From an uncultured Eubacteriales bacterium (GTDB lineage: Bacteria > Bacillota > Clostridia > Lachnospirales > Lachnospiraceae), in the NCBI GenBank assembly GCA_949283695.1, contig CASDTX010000046.1:186001-250000 (forward strand): 64,000 bases of DNA. The letters run 5' to 3'. The notes below the pieces were generated by a model. The model worked only from the letters and a program-made list of their open reading frames with translations, was not told the origin of the DNA and did not search any database. A program made the translations under genes and the position numbers. Below, piece by piece: positions 1 to 8,561 of the stretch. Every line of letters begins with the position of its first letter. The stretch's first letter is position 1.

Positions 1-2
1 CG

Positions 3-293
3 GGCCTGCGTCCCGGCGAAGAAGTGGTTCAGGTATATCTGAAGGATCTGGAATCACCTCATGCAGTGCCCAACTGGAGTCTGTGCGGATTCCGGAGGGT
101 CAGCCTGCAGCCCCGGGAGACGAAACGGGTAGAGATCGTTCTGGACGAGAGGGCCTTTGAGATCGTAGATGATGAGGGAAACCGGCGGATCGATTCGCGG
201 ACGTTCCTGATCTATGCAGGAGGAAGTCAGCCGGATGAAAGGAGCAGTGTGCTCACCGGGAAGACCCCGCTGTGCAAGAAGATCGTTCGATAA
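3..293 (+). CDS. Glycoside hydrolase family 3 enzyme, C-terminal end (partial)
   Basis: The reading frame is open from the window edge (first full codon at 3) to a TAA at 291-293, so only the last ~96 residues are visible. The motif EVVQVYLKD followed by a conserved GF.RV.L..GE-like stretch and a late SF.IYAGGSS-like strand is the fibronectin-III-like C-terminal domain of family 3 beta-glucosidases and xylosidases. That domain packs against the catalytic half, which lies outside the window. Such enzymes hydrolyse beta-linked oligosaccharides. Which sugar is cut cannot be said from this fragment. A strong terminator follows within 10 bases, so this is the last gene of its transcript. Confidence 0.8.
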   Translation, partial: GLRPGEEVVQVYLKDLESPHAVPNWSLCGFRRVSLQPRETKRVEIVLDERAFEIVDDEGNRRIDSRTFLIYAGGSQPDERSSVLTGKTPLCKKIVR

Positions 294-301
294 AGATAAA
301 T

Positions 302-348
302 AGGCAGGTTCCCTGAATGGAGTCCATCCGGGGAACCTGCCTGATTTT
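302..348. terminator. Bidirectional rho-independent terminator
   Basis: A 12-bp stem (AGGCAGGTTCCC pairing with GGGAACCTGCCT) is followed by TTTT on the plus strand. It sits between the convergent GH3 and proB genes and probably serves both. Confidence 0.85.
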
Positions 349-353
349 ATAAC

Positions 354-1151
354 TTAGCGCTTTCCGGTAAACAGAGTTCCGGCTTTCCCGCCCTTTACGA
401 TATCATACAGAACTTCCGGGCGTTTCCCGTTGGTCACGATGGTATCGATCCCCTGGGAGGTGGCCAGAGCGGCAGCCTGCAGCTTGGTCCGCATACCGCC
501 GGTGCCGCGGCGGGAACCGGCTCCGCCCGCCAGTGAGTACACGCTGTCATCGATACAGTCGATCTGTTCGATCAGCTTGGCGTTCGGATAGAGCCTCGGA
601 TCGCTGTCATAGAAGCCGTCGATATCGGAGAAGATGACCAGGCGCTTCGCCCGGCAGAGGACTGCAACCACAGAAGAGAGCATATCATTGTCTCCGAAGA
701 GCCGGTCGTCCGATTCGATTTCCGTGTAGCTGACGGAGTCATTTTCATTAACGATCGGGATAACCCCCATCTCCAGCAGGGCATTAAAGGTATTGGTCAG
801 ATTTTCTTTCTTCTCCTCCTGCTCGATATCTTCCGCGTTCAGCAGGATCTGGGCAACTGTTTTGTCATAATCTCCGAAGAACTTGTCATAGAGATACATC
901 AGGCTGCACTGTCCCACAGCGGCAGCTGCCTGCTTCATACGCATACTGTCCGGCCTGGACTGCATGTTCAGTTTATTCCTTCCTACGGCGATGGCGCCGG
1001 AGGATACAAGGATCACTTCGTACCCCATATTCTGAATATCTGCCAGTGTGCAGACCAGACGGTCTGTGGCGCGCAGATCACTCTTTCCCGTGTCGTTGGT
1101 AAGGGTAGAGGTGCCTACTTTGACTACGATTCTGTTATTATAAAGTCCCAT
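354..1151 (-). CDS. proB: Glutamate 5-kinase
   Basis: This 265-residue protein phosphorylates L-glutamate to gamma-glutamyl phosphate with ATP, the first step of proline synthesis. The N-terminal IVVKVGTSTL and the VSSGAIAVG motif are the amino-acid-kinase nucleotide and substrate loops; NENDSVSY, FSDIDGFYDSDPR and the late GTGGMRTKLQAA stretch are typical of ProB. It is the short form without a C-terminal PUA domain, as in many Clostridia (the E. coli enzyme is ~367 residues). proA is not adjacent, so the pathway genes are split or proA lies elsewhere. The start is the ATG at 1149-1151. It is convergent with the GH3 gene. Confidence 0.95.
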   Translation of the reverse strand: MGLYNNRIVVKVGTSTLTNDTGKSDLRATDRLVCTLADIQNMGYEVILVSSGAIAVGRNKLNMQSRPDSMRMKQAAAAVGQCSLMYLYDKFFGDYDKTVAQILLNAEDIEQEEKKENLTNTFNALLEMGVIPIVNENDSVSYTEIESDDRLFGDNDMLSSVVAVLCRAKRLVIFSDIDGFYDSDPRLYPNAKLIEQIDCIDDSVYSLAGGAGSRRGTGGMRTKLQAAALATSQGIDTIVTNGKRPEVLYDIVKGGKAGTLFTGKR

Positions 1152-1267
1152 GATTCTCTCCTCATATTTCTTTCGATGATAACTGCCTCATCAGTATCCA
1201 CCCTGGAGCGGGAAATGTCAAGTATTTTCAGCCCCAATCAGGCGGCTTCCCCGGGATGGAAGCAGCT

Positions 1268-1330
1268 GTAATTCAGCCCGCGCCATTCGCAAAGCCGCAC
1301 TGACGTGCGAATTGCGGCTGCGCCGCTTCT
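1268..1330. repeat. Dispersed palindromic repeat, family 1 copy A
   Basis: This lies in the 332-base gap between proB and the symporter gene. The core GCCATTCGCAAAGCCGCAC carries interleaved inverted pairs: ATTCGCA with TGCGAAT, AGCCGCA with TGCGGCT, and an inner GCAC/GTGC. Related cores occur near 7812 and 12570. Nothing else coding is evident in the gap apart from short overlapping open frames. Confidence 0.55.
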
Positions 1331-1483
1331 TTGCTCATGAACTGATACCAGCAGCTCCCATATTGTCAGACGGGTACGGCCTGTTTATAATAATCCCGTA
1401 TTATCAGAAGTTCCGCGGCAGGAGGGAAATCCGGGATCCTGAGGAAACGGAAGTCCGGCCGCGGATCAGGAAGAGAGGTTCTT

Positions 1484-2701
1484 ATGAAACGAATATTCAG
1501 CAGTCTCCCGTTCAAGCTGCTGCTTGGAGTAGCTGCCGGAATGGCAGCGGGCCGGATCGCCGGTGCGGAATCGGTGAACGCCTTCGGCAGCAGCTTCATG
1601 AATGTGGCGGTAACGGTCAGATTTATCTTATCAGAACTGATCAATTTCTGCGTTCCGCTGATCATCATCGGCTTTATTGCCCCTGCGGTTGCGAAGCTGG
1701 GACGAAACGCATCCCGGATGCTGGGGGCAGCGCTCCTCTGCGCATACGGGTCATCTGTTCTGGCAGCTCTTCTGTCCATGGCAGCAGGATATGGCATCAT
1801 CCCGGGGCTGTCAGAAGTGTCAGATCCGGGCAGCTTAAGAGAATTGCCGGAGCTTGTATTCCGGCTTGAGATTCCGGCGGTTATGAGTGTGATGAGCGCC
1901 CTGGCGCTCTCTGTCCTCCTGGGGCTTTCGGCGGCCTGGACGAAGGCAGAAATGACGGTCCGGCTTCTGGAAGAATTCCGGAATATGGTGTTAAAAATAG
2001 TCACAAAGGTTATCATCCCCATACTGCCGGTATTTATCGGATTTACATTCTGCGGACTGGCCTATGAAGGAGTGCTTACCAGACAGCTGCCGGTGTTTCT
2101 GAAAGTGATCCTGATTGTGATGGCAGGGCATTTGATCTGGATGGCAGTGCTCTATACAGCGGCCGGCATCTATACAAGGAAGAATCCGCTGGCTGTTCTG
2201 AAGAATTACGGCCCTGCCTATCTGACCGCGGCCGGAACTATGTCCTCTGCCGCAACGCTGGCTGTGGCCCTCCGCTGCGCGAAGAAATCCACGCCGCCGC
2301 TGCGCAGGGACATGGCAGAATTTGGGATTCCGCTGTTCGCGAATATTCATCTGTGCGGATCCGTGCTGACGGAAGTGTTCTTCGTGATGACCGTGTCTCA
2401 TCTCCTGTATCAGGAGATACCGCCTGTGGGAACGATGGTCTTGTTCTGTCTCCTTCTGGGAGTATTCGCGGTGGGAGCGCCGGGGGTTCCCGGGGGAACG
2501 GTTATGGCCTCGCTGGGACTGATCACAGGCGTGCTGGGGTTCAGCGAGACCGGGACCGCGCTGATGCTCACCATCTTCGCCCTCCAGGACAGCTTCGGGA
2601 CTGCCTGCAATGTCACAGGAGACGGGGCGCTGACGCTGATTCTGTCCGGGTATGCGGACCGGCACCAGATCGGAGAGACGGATCTGTCAGCAGAACTATG
2701 A
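1484..2701 (+). CDS. Dicarboxylate/amino acid:cation symporter (DAACS family)
   Basis: A 405-residue polytopic membrane protein of the GltP/SstT/DctA superfamily, which uses Na+ or H+ gradients to import glutamate, serine or C4-dicarboxylates. The visible hallmarks are the hydrophobic N-terminal helices, the serine-rich hairpin motif AGTMSSAATLAVA near residue 250, and the transmembrane-7/hairpin-2 region PGVPGGTVMASL followed by NVTGDGALTLI. The last motif replaces the classical NMDGT of the glutamate transporters, so the substrate is not predictable. An AGAGG Shine-Dalgarno precedes the ATG at 1484. Its stop overlaps the convergent downstream gene by six bases. Confidence 0.85.
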   Translation: MKRIFSSLPFKLLLGVAAGMAAGRIAGAESVNAFGSSFMNVAVTVRFILSELINFCVPLIIIGFIAPAVAKLGRNASRMLGAALLCAYGSSVLAALLSMAAGYGIIPGLSEVSDPGSLRELPELVFRLEIPAVMSVMSALALSVLLGLSAAWTKAEMTVRLLEEFRNMVLKIVTKVIIPILPVFIGFTFCGLAYEGVLTRQLPVFLKVILIVMAGHLIWMAVLYTAAGIYTRKNPLAVLKNYGPAYLTAAGTMSSAATLAVALRCAKKSTPPLRRDMAEFGIPLFANIHLCGSVLTEVFFVMTVSHLLYQEIPPVGTMVLFCLLLGVFAVGAPGVPGGTVMASLGLITGVLGFSETGTALMLTIFALQDSFGTACNVTGDGALTLILSGYADRHQIGETDLSAEL

Positions 2702-3997
2702 GGCCGTCTTCGCGTTGGGATAGATCCGGCGCATTTTCGCGTCGTCGAAGTGAGTGTCTATGATCTGTTCCCAGCCGCTTTCGGCCGCGGGACCGCCGTC
2801 TCTCTCTGTATAGCGGATCAGTGCGGCAGCAGAGATCATGATATCAGCGGCCATGAAGATGACCAGGATCCAGGTCCCGATATACCCGGCCATCTTGGGA
2901 ATCTGTTCAATCCAGCCGGAGAATCTGGGATAGAGCAGCTTAATCCAGACTACGGCCGCGATGCCCCAGAAGAAGCAGTACAGGAGATTGACTCTGCCGC
3001 CGAGATTGAACGGAATCTCACTGTAGTCCCAGAATACCTGGCCAAACACCAGCTCGGTAAATACACTGCAGACGTATTCGTATGCGCCGCCGAGAAAGGT
3101 GCCGATCAGGAAGAGGTGGCGGTCCGGCCGGTCTCTGTCTTTGTACAGAAGCGCGGTGGCAGCGGCGATTGCAAGACCCCATACGATGCTGAAAGGTCCC
3201 CAGACAAGACTGCTCCTGCTCATCCATACCCCGGAAGTCAGGCGGCAGAAAATAGTTTCCGTCAGATCCCCGAGGAGGGCGCCGATGAGGAAGAGCCAGA
3301 ACAGCTTGTAGAAGCCGCAGCCTTCTGCGAAGCGCCCTTGTTTCCGGATCTCATCAGCCCGCTCCTGGATGGCAGGATAGGCCTTCTCCATACGCTTCTC
3401 AACGAAGCGGATCACAGAGATCCCGGCCCGGTAGACCGCTGTGGTGATCTGTCCGGCAGCGGCATCTTTCCCTGATCTTGCTCTGCGTCTGTGGATGACT
3501 GCGGCGACCGAGAGCGCAGCGTCAAGAAGCACGAAGGCGCTGACGGCCCAGATGAGAATCGTGCGAGCCAGCGGGGGAATTAAGCTGTACAGAAAGAGGA
3601 AAAAGGTATTCCCATATCGGAGAGCAGCAAAGCCAAGCAGCGCCCAGAGCAGGGAATACGGAAGGCAGACATATCCGTCAAAGTTCCATTTGATCTTAGA
3701 ATAGTCCCACCACTTGCGGCGGTCCAGCCGTTCCAGCGTCTTGCCGGCAATCCATTCGGAGGCGGTGGCCAGGATTCCGCAGCCGATGAGCAGAAAGACC
3801 GGACGCTCTATCAATTCTGTAAGCGTAACGGTCATAAGCGCCGCGGTAATCCCGTAGACCAGACAGAACGGTCCGGTAGAGAATCCTCGGTTCGTAAATC
3901 GTTTGTTCTTGATGGATCCGACCATTGCCTCAATGATCCATCCGATGAAGGAATAGATCAGGAGCAGCCAGAGCAGTTCTGTGATTGTGTAGTTCAT
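2696..3997 (-). CDS. CmpB-like (putative ABC-transporter type IV, PF06541) membrane protein, duplicated domain
   Basis: A 433-residue integral membrane protein with two copies of the same fold. The first begins at LLWLLLIYSFIGWIIE and includes RGFSTGPFCLVYG; the second begins at LFWLFLIGALLGDLTE and includes SSLVWGPFSIVWG. Both end in a WDYS.I.(W/F)N..G.V aromatic-rich segment and a further helix. The family name is historical and its transport role is unproven. A hydrophilic linker of ~50 residues separates the halves. The start chosen is the ATG at 3997; an upstream in-frame ATG at 4045 lacks a Shine-Dalgarno. The 3' end overlaps the convergent symporter gene. Confidence 0.75.
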   Translation of the reverse strand: MNYTITELLWLLLIYSFIGWIIEAMVGSIKNKRFTNRGFSTGPFCLVYGITAALMTVTLTELIERPVFLLIGCGILATASEWIAGKTLERLDRRKWWDYSKIKWNFDGYVCLPYSLLWALLGFAALRYGNTFFLFLYSLIPPLARTILIWAVSAFVLLDAALSVAAVIHRRRARSGKDAAAGQITTAVYRAGISVIRFVEKRMEKAYPAIQERADEIRKQGRFAEGCGFYKLFWLFLIGALLGDLTETIFCRLTSGVWMSRSSLVWGPFSIVWGLAIAAATALLYKDRDRPDRHLFLIGTFLGGAYEYVCSVFTELVFGQVFWDYSEIPFNLGGRVNLLYCFFWGIAAVVWIKLLYPRFSGWIEQIPKMAGYIGTWILVIFMAADIMISAAALIRYTERDGGPAAESGWEQIIDTHFDDAKMRRIYPNAKTAS

Positions 3998-4114
3998 AAG
4001 AATTCTTTTGTAGATACTCCTTTCTGAGAAACTGATACCTATCATAACACAGGGAGGAATTTGTGAACAGGGAACTTTTACTTATATTTAACATTTTACT
4101 TCTTGGATAGCGCA

Positions 4115-4143
4115 TTGATTATTTTGAGGGAAAAGGGTATGAT
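4115..4143 (+). promoter_or_regulatory. SigA-type promoter for ppk
   Basis: TTGATT (4115-4120) and TATGAT (4138-4143) are separated by 17 bases, just upstream of the ppk ribosome binding site. Confidence 0.7.
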
Positions 4144-4184
4144 AGGTGCAGGAGCGCAGTGCGCAGATTACCAAGGAGGATGAG

Positions 4185-6272
4185 ATGGGAAATATTTATA
4201 TGAACAGGGAGTTATCCTGGCTGAAATTTAATGAGAGAGTACTTGAAGAGGCGGAGAATCATGAGGTGCCGCTCTGTGAGAGGATGACATTCGTCTCCAT
4301 CTATCAGAGCAACCTTGATGAATTCTTCCGGGTGCGGGTTGGATCTCTGCAGGATCAGATGCTCGTCAACAAGAAGATAAAAGACAACAAGACCAACATG
4401 ACTTCAGAGGAACAGATCAAGGCAATCCTCAAAGAAGTGAAACGCCTGAATAAGAGGAAAGACGCGGCGTACAGCGCGCTGATGGGGAAGGTGGCGGATT
4501 ACGGGATCCGTCTGATTGATTTTACAACGGCGAAGGCAGAGGAGAAGAAGTATCTGGAACAGTATTTTAATCATGATATTGTACCTTTGAGTTCTCCGAC
4601 GATTGTCGGGAAACGGCAGCCGTTCCCGTTCCTGAAGAATCAGGAGATCTATGCAGTCGTGGTTCTCGAGACCAGGAGCGGGAAGGAGAGGATCGGCATC
4701 ATCCCATGTACGAATAATATGGTGGAGCGGCTGATCGAGCTTCCCGGCGGCAAAGGACGGTATATGCTCTCCGAGAATCTGATTCTTCACTATATCGGCA
4801 AAGTCTTTAAGGGCTATAAAGTGAAAGGCAAATCACTGATCCGTGTGGTGCGCAATGCGGATATTGACGCGGACGCGCTGTACGATGAGGATCTGGATTA
4901 TCGGGAATTCATGGCAGGACTGATGAAGGAGAGAAAGAAGCTCTCGCCTGTGCGCCTGGATCTGTCCCGTGAGATGGACGGCTCCGTGGTGGAGGCGCTC
5001 TGCCGGTATCTGGATGTGTCGCCGGAGAGAGTCTTCCGCAGCGAGGCGCCGCTGGATATGTCCTTTATCTTTAAGATTCAGGACCTGCTGCGCATGAATC
5101 CGGAGCTCTTCTATGGGAAGCGGGTGCCCCAGAAGTCTGCGTTATTTGCGGACGGGGAGAGCATTCTGGGACAGATCAAGAAGGGAGACAAACTGCTGTC
5201 CTATCCCTATGAATCGATCCGGCCGTTCCTCAACATGCTGTACGAGGCGGCAGAGGATGACAATGTGATCTCCATTAAGATGACGCTTTACCGTCTGGCA
5301 AAGCAGAGCAAGATCATAGAGGCTCTGTGCGAGGCGGCGGAAAACGGCAAAGAAGTGGTTGTTCTCGTGGAACTTCGGGCGCGCTTCGACGAGGAGAACA
5401 ATATCCGCTGGTCCCGGATGCTGGAGAAGGCCGGATGCCAGATTATATATGGACTGGAAGGATATAAAGTCCACTCCAAACTCTGTCTGATCACAAGAAG
5501 GGGTGCGGAGGGAATCGAATACATCACCCAGATCGGAACCGGAAACTATAATGAAAAGACAGCAAGACTGTATACGGATCTCTCTCTGATGACAGCAGAC
5601 GAGCGTATCGGTATGGACGCGGCCAGAGTCTTCCAGGCGCTGGCGAAGGGTGAGGCCGTGGAAGAATCCGAGCATCTTCTGGTAGCGCCGAAGTGCCTGC
5701 AGTCCAGGATCATTGATCTGATCCAGGAAGAGATCAACCATAAGAAGAACGGGGAAGAGGCATACATCGGACTGAAACTGAACTCTCTTACAGACAAGAA
5801 GCTCATGGACAAGCTCGTGGAAGCATCCTGCGCGGGAGTACAGATCGATATGATCATCCGCGGAATCTGCTGTCTGATTCCGGGTGTGAAGGGGCAGACA
5901 GAGAATATCAAGGTTACCAGCATTGTGGGACGATTCCTGGAGCATTCGAGGATCTACATCTTCGGGCGGGGAGAACGGGCGAAGTATTATATCTCTTCCG
6001 CAGACTTTATGACAAGGAATACCGTGAAGCGTGTAGAGGTTGCCGCTCCGGTGTACTCACCGGCCATCCGCAGGCGAATTCAGGGGATCTTCGACCTGAT
6101 GTTAGGCGACAATAAGAAAGCAAGGAGAGAAGACGCTGCAGGCTGCTATGCCATTGTGAAATGCGAAGGAGAGCCGGTGAACTCTCAGGAAGCGCTCTAC
6201 CAGGAGGCATATGACCGGGCGGCTGTCAGGAATGTGGGACAGGCGCAGGGAACTGCGGAGGAAGAACAGTAA
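4185..6272 (+). CDS. ppk1: Polyphosphate kinase 1
   Basis: A 695-residue enzyme that reversibly polymerises the gamma-phosphate of ATP into inorganic polyphosphate. The N-terminal NRELSWLKFNERVLEEA and QSNLDEFFRVRVG motifs are diagnostic for PPK1. The autophosphorylated histidine is in VHSKLCLI (His430) and the second active-site histidine is in LEHSRIYIFG (His587), matching E. coli His435 and His592 with a constant offset. The start chosen is ATG 4185, five bases after AAGGAGG; an upstream in-frame ATG at 4146 has no such site. It is followed 21 bases later by a CorA-type magnesium transporter, probably in the same transcript, which fits an Mg-dependent polyphosphate enzyme. Confidence 0.95.
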   Translation: MGNIYMNRELSWLKFNERVLEEAENHEVPLCERMTFVSIYQSNLDEFFRVRVGSLQDQMLVNKKIKDNKTNMTSEEQIKAILKEVKRLNKRKDAAYSALMGKVADYGIRLIDFTTAKAEEKKYLEQYFNHDIVPLSSPTIVGKRQPFPFLKNQEIYAVVVLETRSGKERIGIIPCTNNMVERLIELPGGKGRYMLSENLILHYIGKVFKGYKVKGKSLIRVVRNADIDADALYDEDLDYREFMAGLMKERKKLSPVRLDLSREMDGSVVEALCRYLDVSPERVFRSEAPLDMSFIFKIQDLLRMNPELFYGKRVPQKSALFADGESILGQIKKGDKLLSYPYESIRPFLNMLYEAAEDDNVISIKMTLYRLAKQSKIIEALCEAAENGKEVVVLVELRARFDEENNIRWSRMLEKAGCQIIYGLEGYKVHSKLCLITRRGAEGIEYITQIGTGNYNEKTARLYTDLSLMTADERIGMDAARVFQALAKGEAVEESEHLLVAPKCLQSRIIDLIQEEINHKKNGEEAYIGLKLNSLTDKKLMDKLVEASCAGVQIDMIIRGICCLIPGVKGQTENIKVTSIVGRFLEHSRIYIFGRGERAKYYISSADFMTRNTVKRVEVAAPVYSPAIRRRIQGIFDLMLGDNKKARREDAAGCYAIVKCEGEPVNSQEALYQEAYDRAAVRNVGQAQGTAEEEQ

Positions 6273-6293
6273 GAACAGACAGCAGGTGATAGA

Positions 6294-7205
6294 ATGATAT
6301 TTCAATTTGGGGAACAGCTCCTTCCGCTCAGTGAAGAAGAATGGGCGGCTGATCAGGTGCCGGCGGTCTTTGTCACAGATTCCCGGCATGCGGATGAGAC
6401 GCTTGCGAAAGCGGGGATCTTGTATGAAAATGAGATCCAGATTCACAAGATCGGGTTCTGCAGGCTGGAGAATCAGCAGGACTGCGTGGTGGGAACCCTG
6501 TGCATCCCCAAACTGCTGGATGTGCTTGGGAGCAGATACCGGATGTATTTCTTCGTCAACAGGAGCAATGTCGTGATCGTGGATGATGAAGACTTCTCGG
6601 AGCGGCTGATCCGCCGGATTCAGCAGAAGAAGACGCATCAGGGCGAGACGAAGGAACGATTCCTGTATAATTATATCTCAGAGTTTATCAGCAGGGATCT
6701 GGAAATGCTGGTGGCGTATGAGCGGCGCCTCTTAAGGATGGAAGAAGATGTAAGCCAGGAACATGTGGAGGGATTTCAGAACAAGCTGATGCCGATCCGC
6801 AGAGAACTCCTGAATCTTCGGAGCTACTATGACGAAATCATGGATCTGACCAAGGAGCTGGAAGAGAATGAGAACGGCTTCTTCCTGAAGAAGCAGCTGA
6901 AGTATTTCGGAAGCCTGACCGACCGCGCAGACCGGCTCATGAGCAGAACCAGCCATCTGCTGGAATATGCGCAGCAGGTCAAAGAGGCATATCAGGCCCA
7001 GATCGATGCGAAGCAGAACAGCAACATGCAGTATTTGACCGTGATCTCTACGATCTTCTTCCCCCTGACCCTGATCACAGGGTGGTTCGGGATGAACTTT
7101 CAGAATATGCCCGGGCTGGAAGACGGATATCCCTGGGTCGTACTGCTGAGCATCGTGGTGGTGGCAGTGTGTATCTTCATATTTAAAAAGAAGCATATCC
7201 TTTGA
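6294..7205 (+). CDS. CorA-family magnesium/divalent cation transporter
   Basis: A 303-residue protein with a long soluble N-terminal domain, a coiled-coil-rich helical region (about residues 120-235) and two C-terminal membrane helices. The signature GMN motif occurs in GWFGMNFQNMPG between the helices, and a basic KKKH tail ends the protein. CorA channels form pentamers and admit Mg2+. The acidic DVLG/EDF-rich N-domain diverges from E. coli CorA and resembles the short Firmicute CorA-like group. The gene is 21 bases downstream of ppk1, so the pair probably forms an operon supplying Mg2+ with polyphosphate. Confidence 0.88.
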   Translation: MIFQFGEQLLPLSEEEWAADQVPAVFVTDSRHADETLAKAGILYENEIQIHKIGFCRLENQQDCVVGTLCIPKLLDVLGSRYRMYFFVNRSNVVIVDDEDFSERLIRRIQQKKTHQGETKERFLYNYISEFISRDLEMLVAYERRLLRMEEDVSQEHVEGFQNKLMPIRRELLNLRSYYDEIMDLTKELEENENGFFLKKQLKYFGSLTDRADRLMSRTSHLLEYAQQVKEAYQAQIDAKQNSNMQYLTVISTIFFPLTLITGWFGMNFQNMPGLEDGYPWVVLLSIVVVAVCIFIFKKKHIL

Positions 7206-7233
7206 CTTGGAAACAGACAAAGGGATGAAAAGT

Positions 7234-7261
7234 GGCTCTCGTCTATTAGAAAACGAGAGCC
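7234..7261. terminator. Terminator between convergent corA and xre genes
   Basis: GGCTCTCGT pairs with ACGAGAGCC across a 10-base loop. The better T-run (ACTTTTC) lies on the minus strand, so it mainly serves the regulator gene. Confidence 0.65.
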
Positions 7262-7280
7262 GAATTTGAATGGTCAGACG

Positions 7281-7655
7281 CTACATACCCAGGATACGCC
7301 GGGCAAACTTCCGGTCATCTTTGGATGCGCTGCGGTAATGTGTCAGCAGATCCACTTCTTCCTGTGTCAGATAGATGGTATCGGCGTTTTCCACGGTCAT
7401 AGCCGTATAATATGGACGGGATGTTTCGTTTATCACGCCGGTTTTCCGGCAGTTCTGGGTGATCAGCTGTTCCAGAGTTACATGGTAGATATCCGCGATG
7501 CGGATCAGCATGTCAATGTCGGGGATTCGTTTCCCTGTCTCGTAGTTCGAGTATGCCTGCCGTGAGATATTCAGTTTTTCGCCGATCTGCGTCTGAGTGT
7601 AATTATAATCATCCCTCAGCCTGCGCAGATTTTCTGCGAGTTGAATGTTGGACAC
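7281..7655 (-). CDS. XRE-family helix-turn-helix regulator
   Basis: A 124-residue DNA-binding protein. The Cro/CI-type helix-turn-helix spans roughly residues 4-60, with YTQTQIGEKLNISRQAYSNYE as its two recognition helices and PDIDMLIRIADIYHVTLEQL as the packing helices. The remaining ~60 residues are a hydrophilic tail with no recognised domain. The start chosen is the GTG at 7655, six bases after GGAGGT; longer readings reach into the AT-rich promoter. It lies between corA and a CYTH phosphatase gene. A pair of inverted TACAGGAAAA boxes in front suggests autoregulation (inference). Confidence 0.82.
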   Translation of the reverse strand: MSNIQLAENLRRLRDDYNYTQTQIGEKLNISRQAYSNYETGKRIPDIDMLIRIADIYHVTLEQLITQNCRKTGVINETSRPYYTAMTVENADTIYLTQEEVDLLTHYRSASKDDRKFARRILGM

Positions 7656-7670
7656 GGAAACACCTCCATC

Positions 7671-7732
7671 TACAGGAAAATTATTTTGAGAAACCTTACA
7701 AATTTTCATCATTATAAACAATTTTTCCTGTA
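7671..7732 (-). promoter_or_regulatory. Candidate autoregulatory operator pair and promoter of the XRE gene
   Basis: TACAGGAAAA at 7671-7680 is mirrored by TTTTTCCTGTA at 7722-7732. Between them, on the minus strand, is a TATAAT box. Paired half-sites flanking a promoter are typical of autoregulated XRE proteins; function is inferred. Confidence 0.45.
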
Positions 7733-7811
7733 AAGAAAGTGTTATGCAACAGATCGTTTTGTTTCGATGAAAAAGCAACGATTTGTTGCTTTTTGGATAA
7801 ATTCATACGGA

Positions 7812-7865
7812 TTCAGTCCGAGCCATTCACAAAGCCGCACGAACGTGCTAACTGCGGCTGAGCGT
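7812..7865. repeat. Dispersed palindromic repeat, family 1 copy B
   Basis: The core GCCATTCACAAAGCCGCAC is followed by GAACGTGC and TGCGGCT, matching the copies at 1268 and 12570. It overlaps the last codons and stop of the CYTH gene, so the repeat contributes the C-terminal residues of that protein. Confidence 0.5.
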
Positions 7866-8297
7866 GCTGTTATGGTATTGTGAGGAGTAAGTGACATCCT
7901 CACCGAGCCACGGGGGCGCCTCATAGGAACGGGCAGAATCTTCATCCGGGAACTCGATTTCTGCCAGAACCAGCGGTGCGAATGGTTCTGCAAAGATGTC
8001 AAGTTCCAGTTTCAGGCCGTTTTGCAGGGGGATGACGTATCTCTTCTTCGCAATGATTTTTCCGTCAGCCTTGGCGATCAGGTGCCGGTAGGCTTCTTCT
8101 GTGAGCGGAAGATTATATTCCTCCCGTGCCAGGAGTCCTTTGGATTTATAGGTGAGAAAGTAGCTGTCGTTGTCTCTGCGGACCCGGACAACCGGATCTG
8201 TGCACAGATATGCTTGTTCGATCATGCGGCACGGATAGTCCTCCGGGCGAAAGGGCAGCTGCTCCGAGTCTACAAGAAATTTCCGTTCGATCTCCAT
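7848..8297 (-). CDS. CYTH-domain phosphatase (inorganic triphosphatase / class IV cyclase-like)
   Basis: A 149-residue protein with the defining ExExK signature at its N-terminus (MEIERKFLVD). Further tunnel residues are visible as RVRRDNDSYFLTYKSKG, AKKRYVIP, LELDIF and LAEIEFPDE. CYTH enzymes form a beta-barrel tunnel binding triphosphates, and bacterial members often hydrolyse tripolyphosphate or thiamine triphosphate. Proximity to ppk1 suggests polyphosphate metabolism (inference). The C-terminus reads into a dispersed repeat, so the last residues may not be native. The start is the ATG at 8297, preceded by a GGAGGAC-type Shine-Dalgarno. Confidence 0.88.
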   Translation of the reverse strand: MEIERKFLVDSEQLPFRPEDYPCRMIEQAYLCTDPVVRVRRDNDSYFLTYKSKGLLAREEYNLPLTEEAYRHLIAKADGKIIAKKRYVIPLQNGLKLELDIFAEPFAPLVLAEIEFPDEDSARSYEAPPWLGEDVTYSSQYHNSTLSRS

Positions 8298-8413
8298 TAG
8301 TTTCGTCCTCCTTGTATCAGATATCCAGCGGCTCCCGCCGGGCGGTCATCAGCGCGGAAACGGGAGGGCTTATGTCTGATTATAGTACATTTCTTCTGCT
8401 TATGCTACCCCGG

Positions 8414-8435
8414 CGAGTGCGCATGCGGGCGGTGG
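8414..8435 (-). repeat. Dispersed repeat, family 2 copy A
   Basis: The reverse complement contains CCACCGCCCGCATGCGCA, shared with 58422-58443 with one mismatch over 22 bases. It lies in the 264-base gap between the divergent CYTH and pfpI genes. Confidence 0.5.
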
Positions 8436-8478
8436 GTAACCCGTACAGAGCCCGATTCGCAAAACCGTTCTAATAGCA

Positions 8479-8507
8479 TTGCATTTGCCGGAGGGGTCTG
8501 ATAAACT
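8479..8507 (+). promoter_or_regulatory. SigA-type promoter of the DJ-1/PfpI gene
   Basis: TTGCAT (8479-8484) and TAAACT (8502-8507) are separated by 17 bases, 54 bases before the start codon. Confidence 0.55.
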
Positions 8508-8561
8508 GAGATAGGAATGCCGGAACCTGACTTGATAATTGAGAGAAAGAAGGATGAAAAA

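Noticed and set aside
1312..2022. Open frames overlapping the start of the symporter gene on both strands
   Set aside because: They begin in repeat DNA, lack ribosome binding sites and contain low-complexity sequence only.
5142..5945. Long minus-strand open frames over ppk1 and similar antisense frames elsewhere
   Set aside because: No ribosome binding sites or recognisable motifs; they mirror the codon pattern of the real gene.
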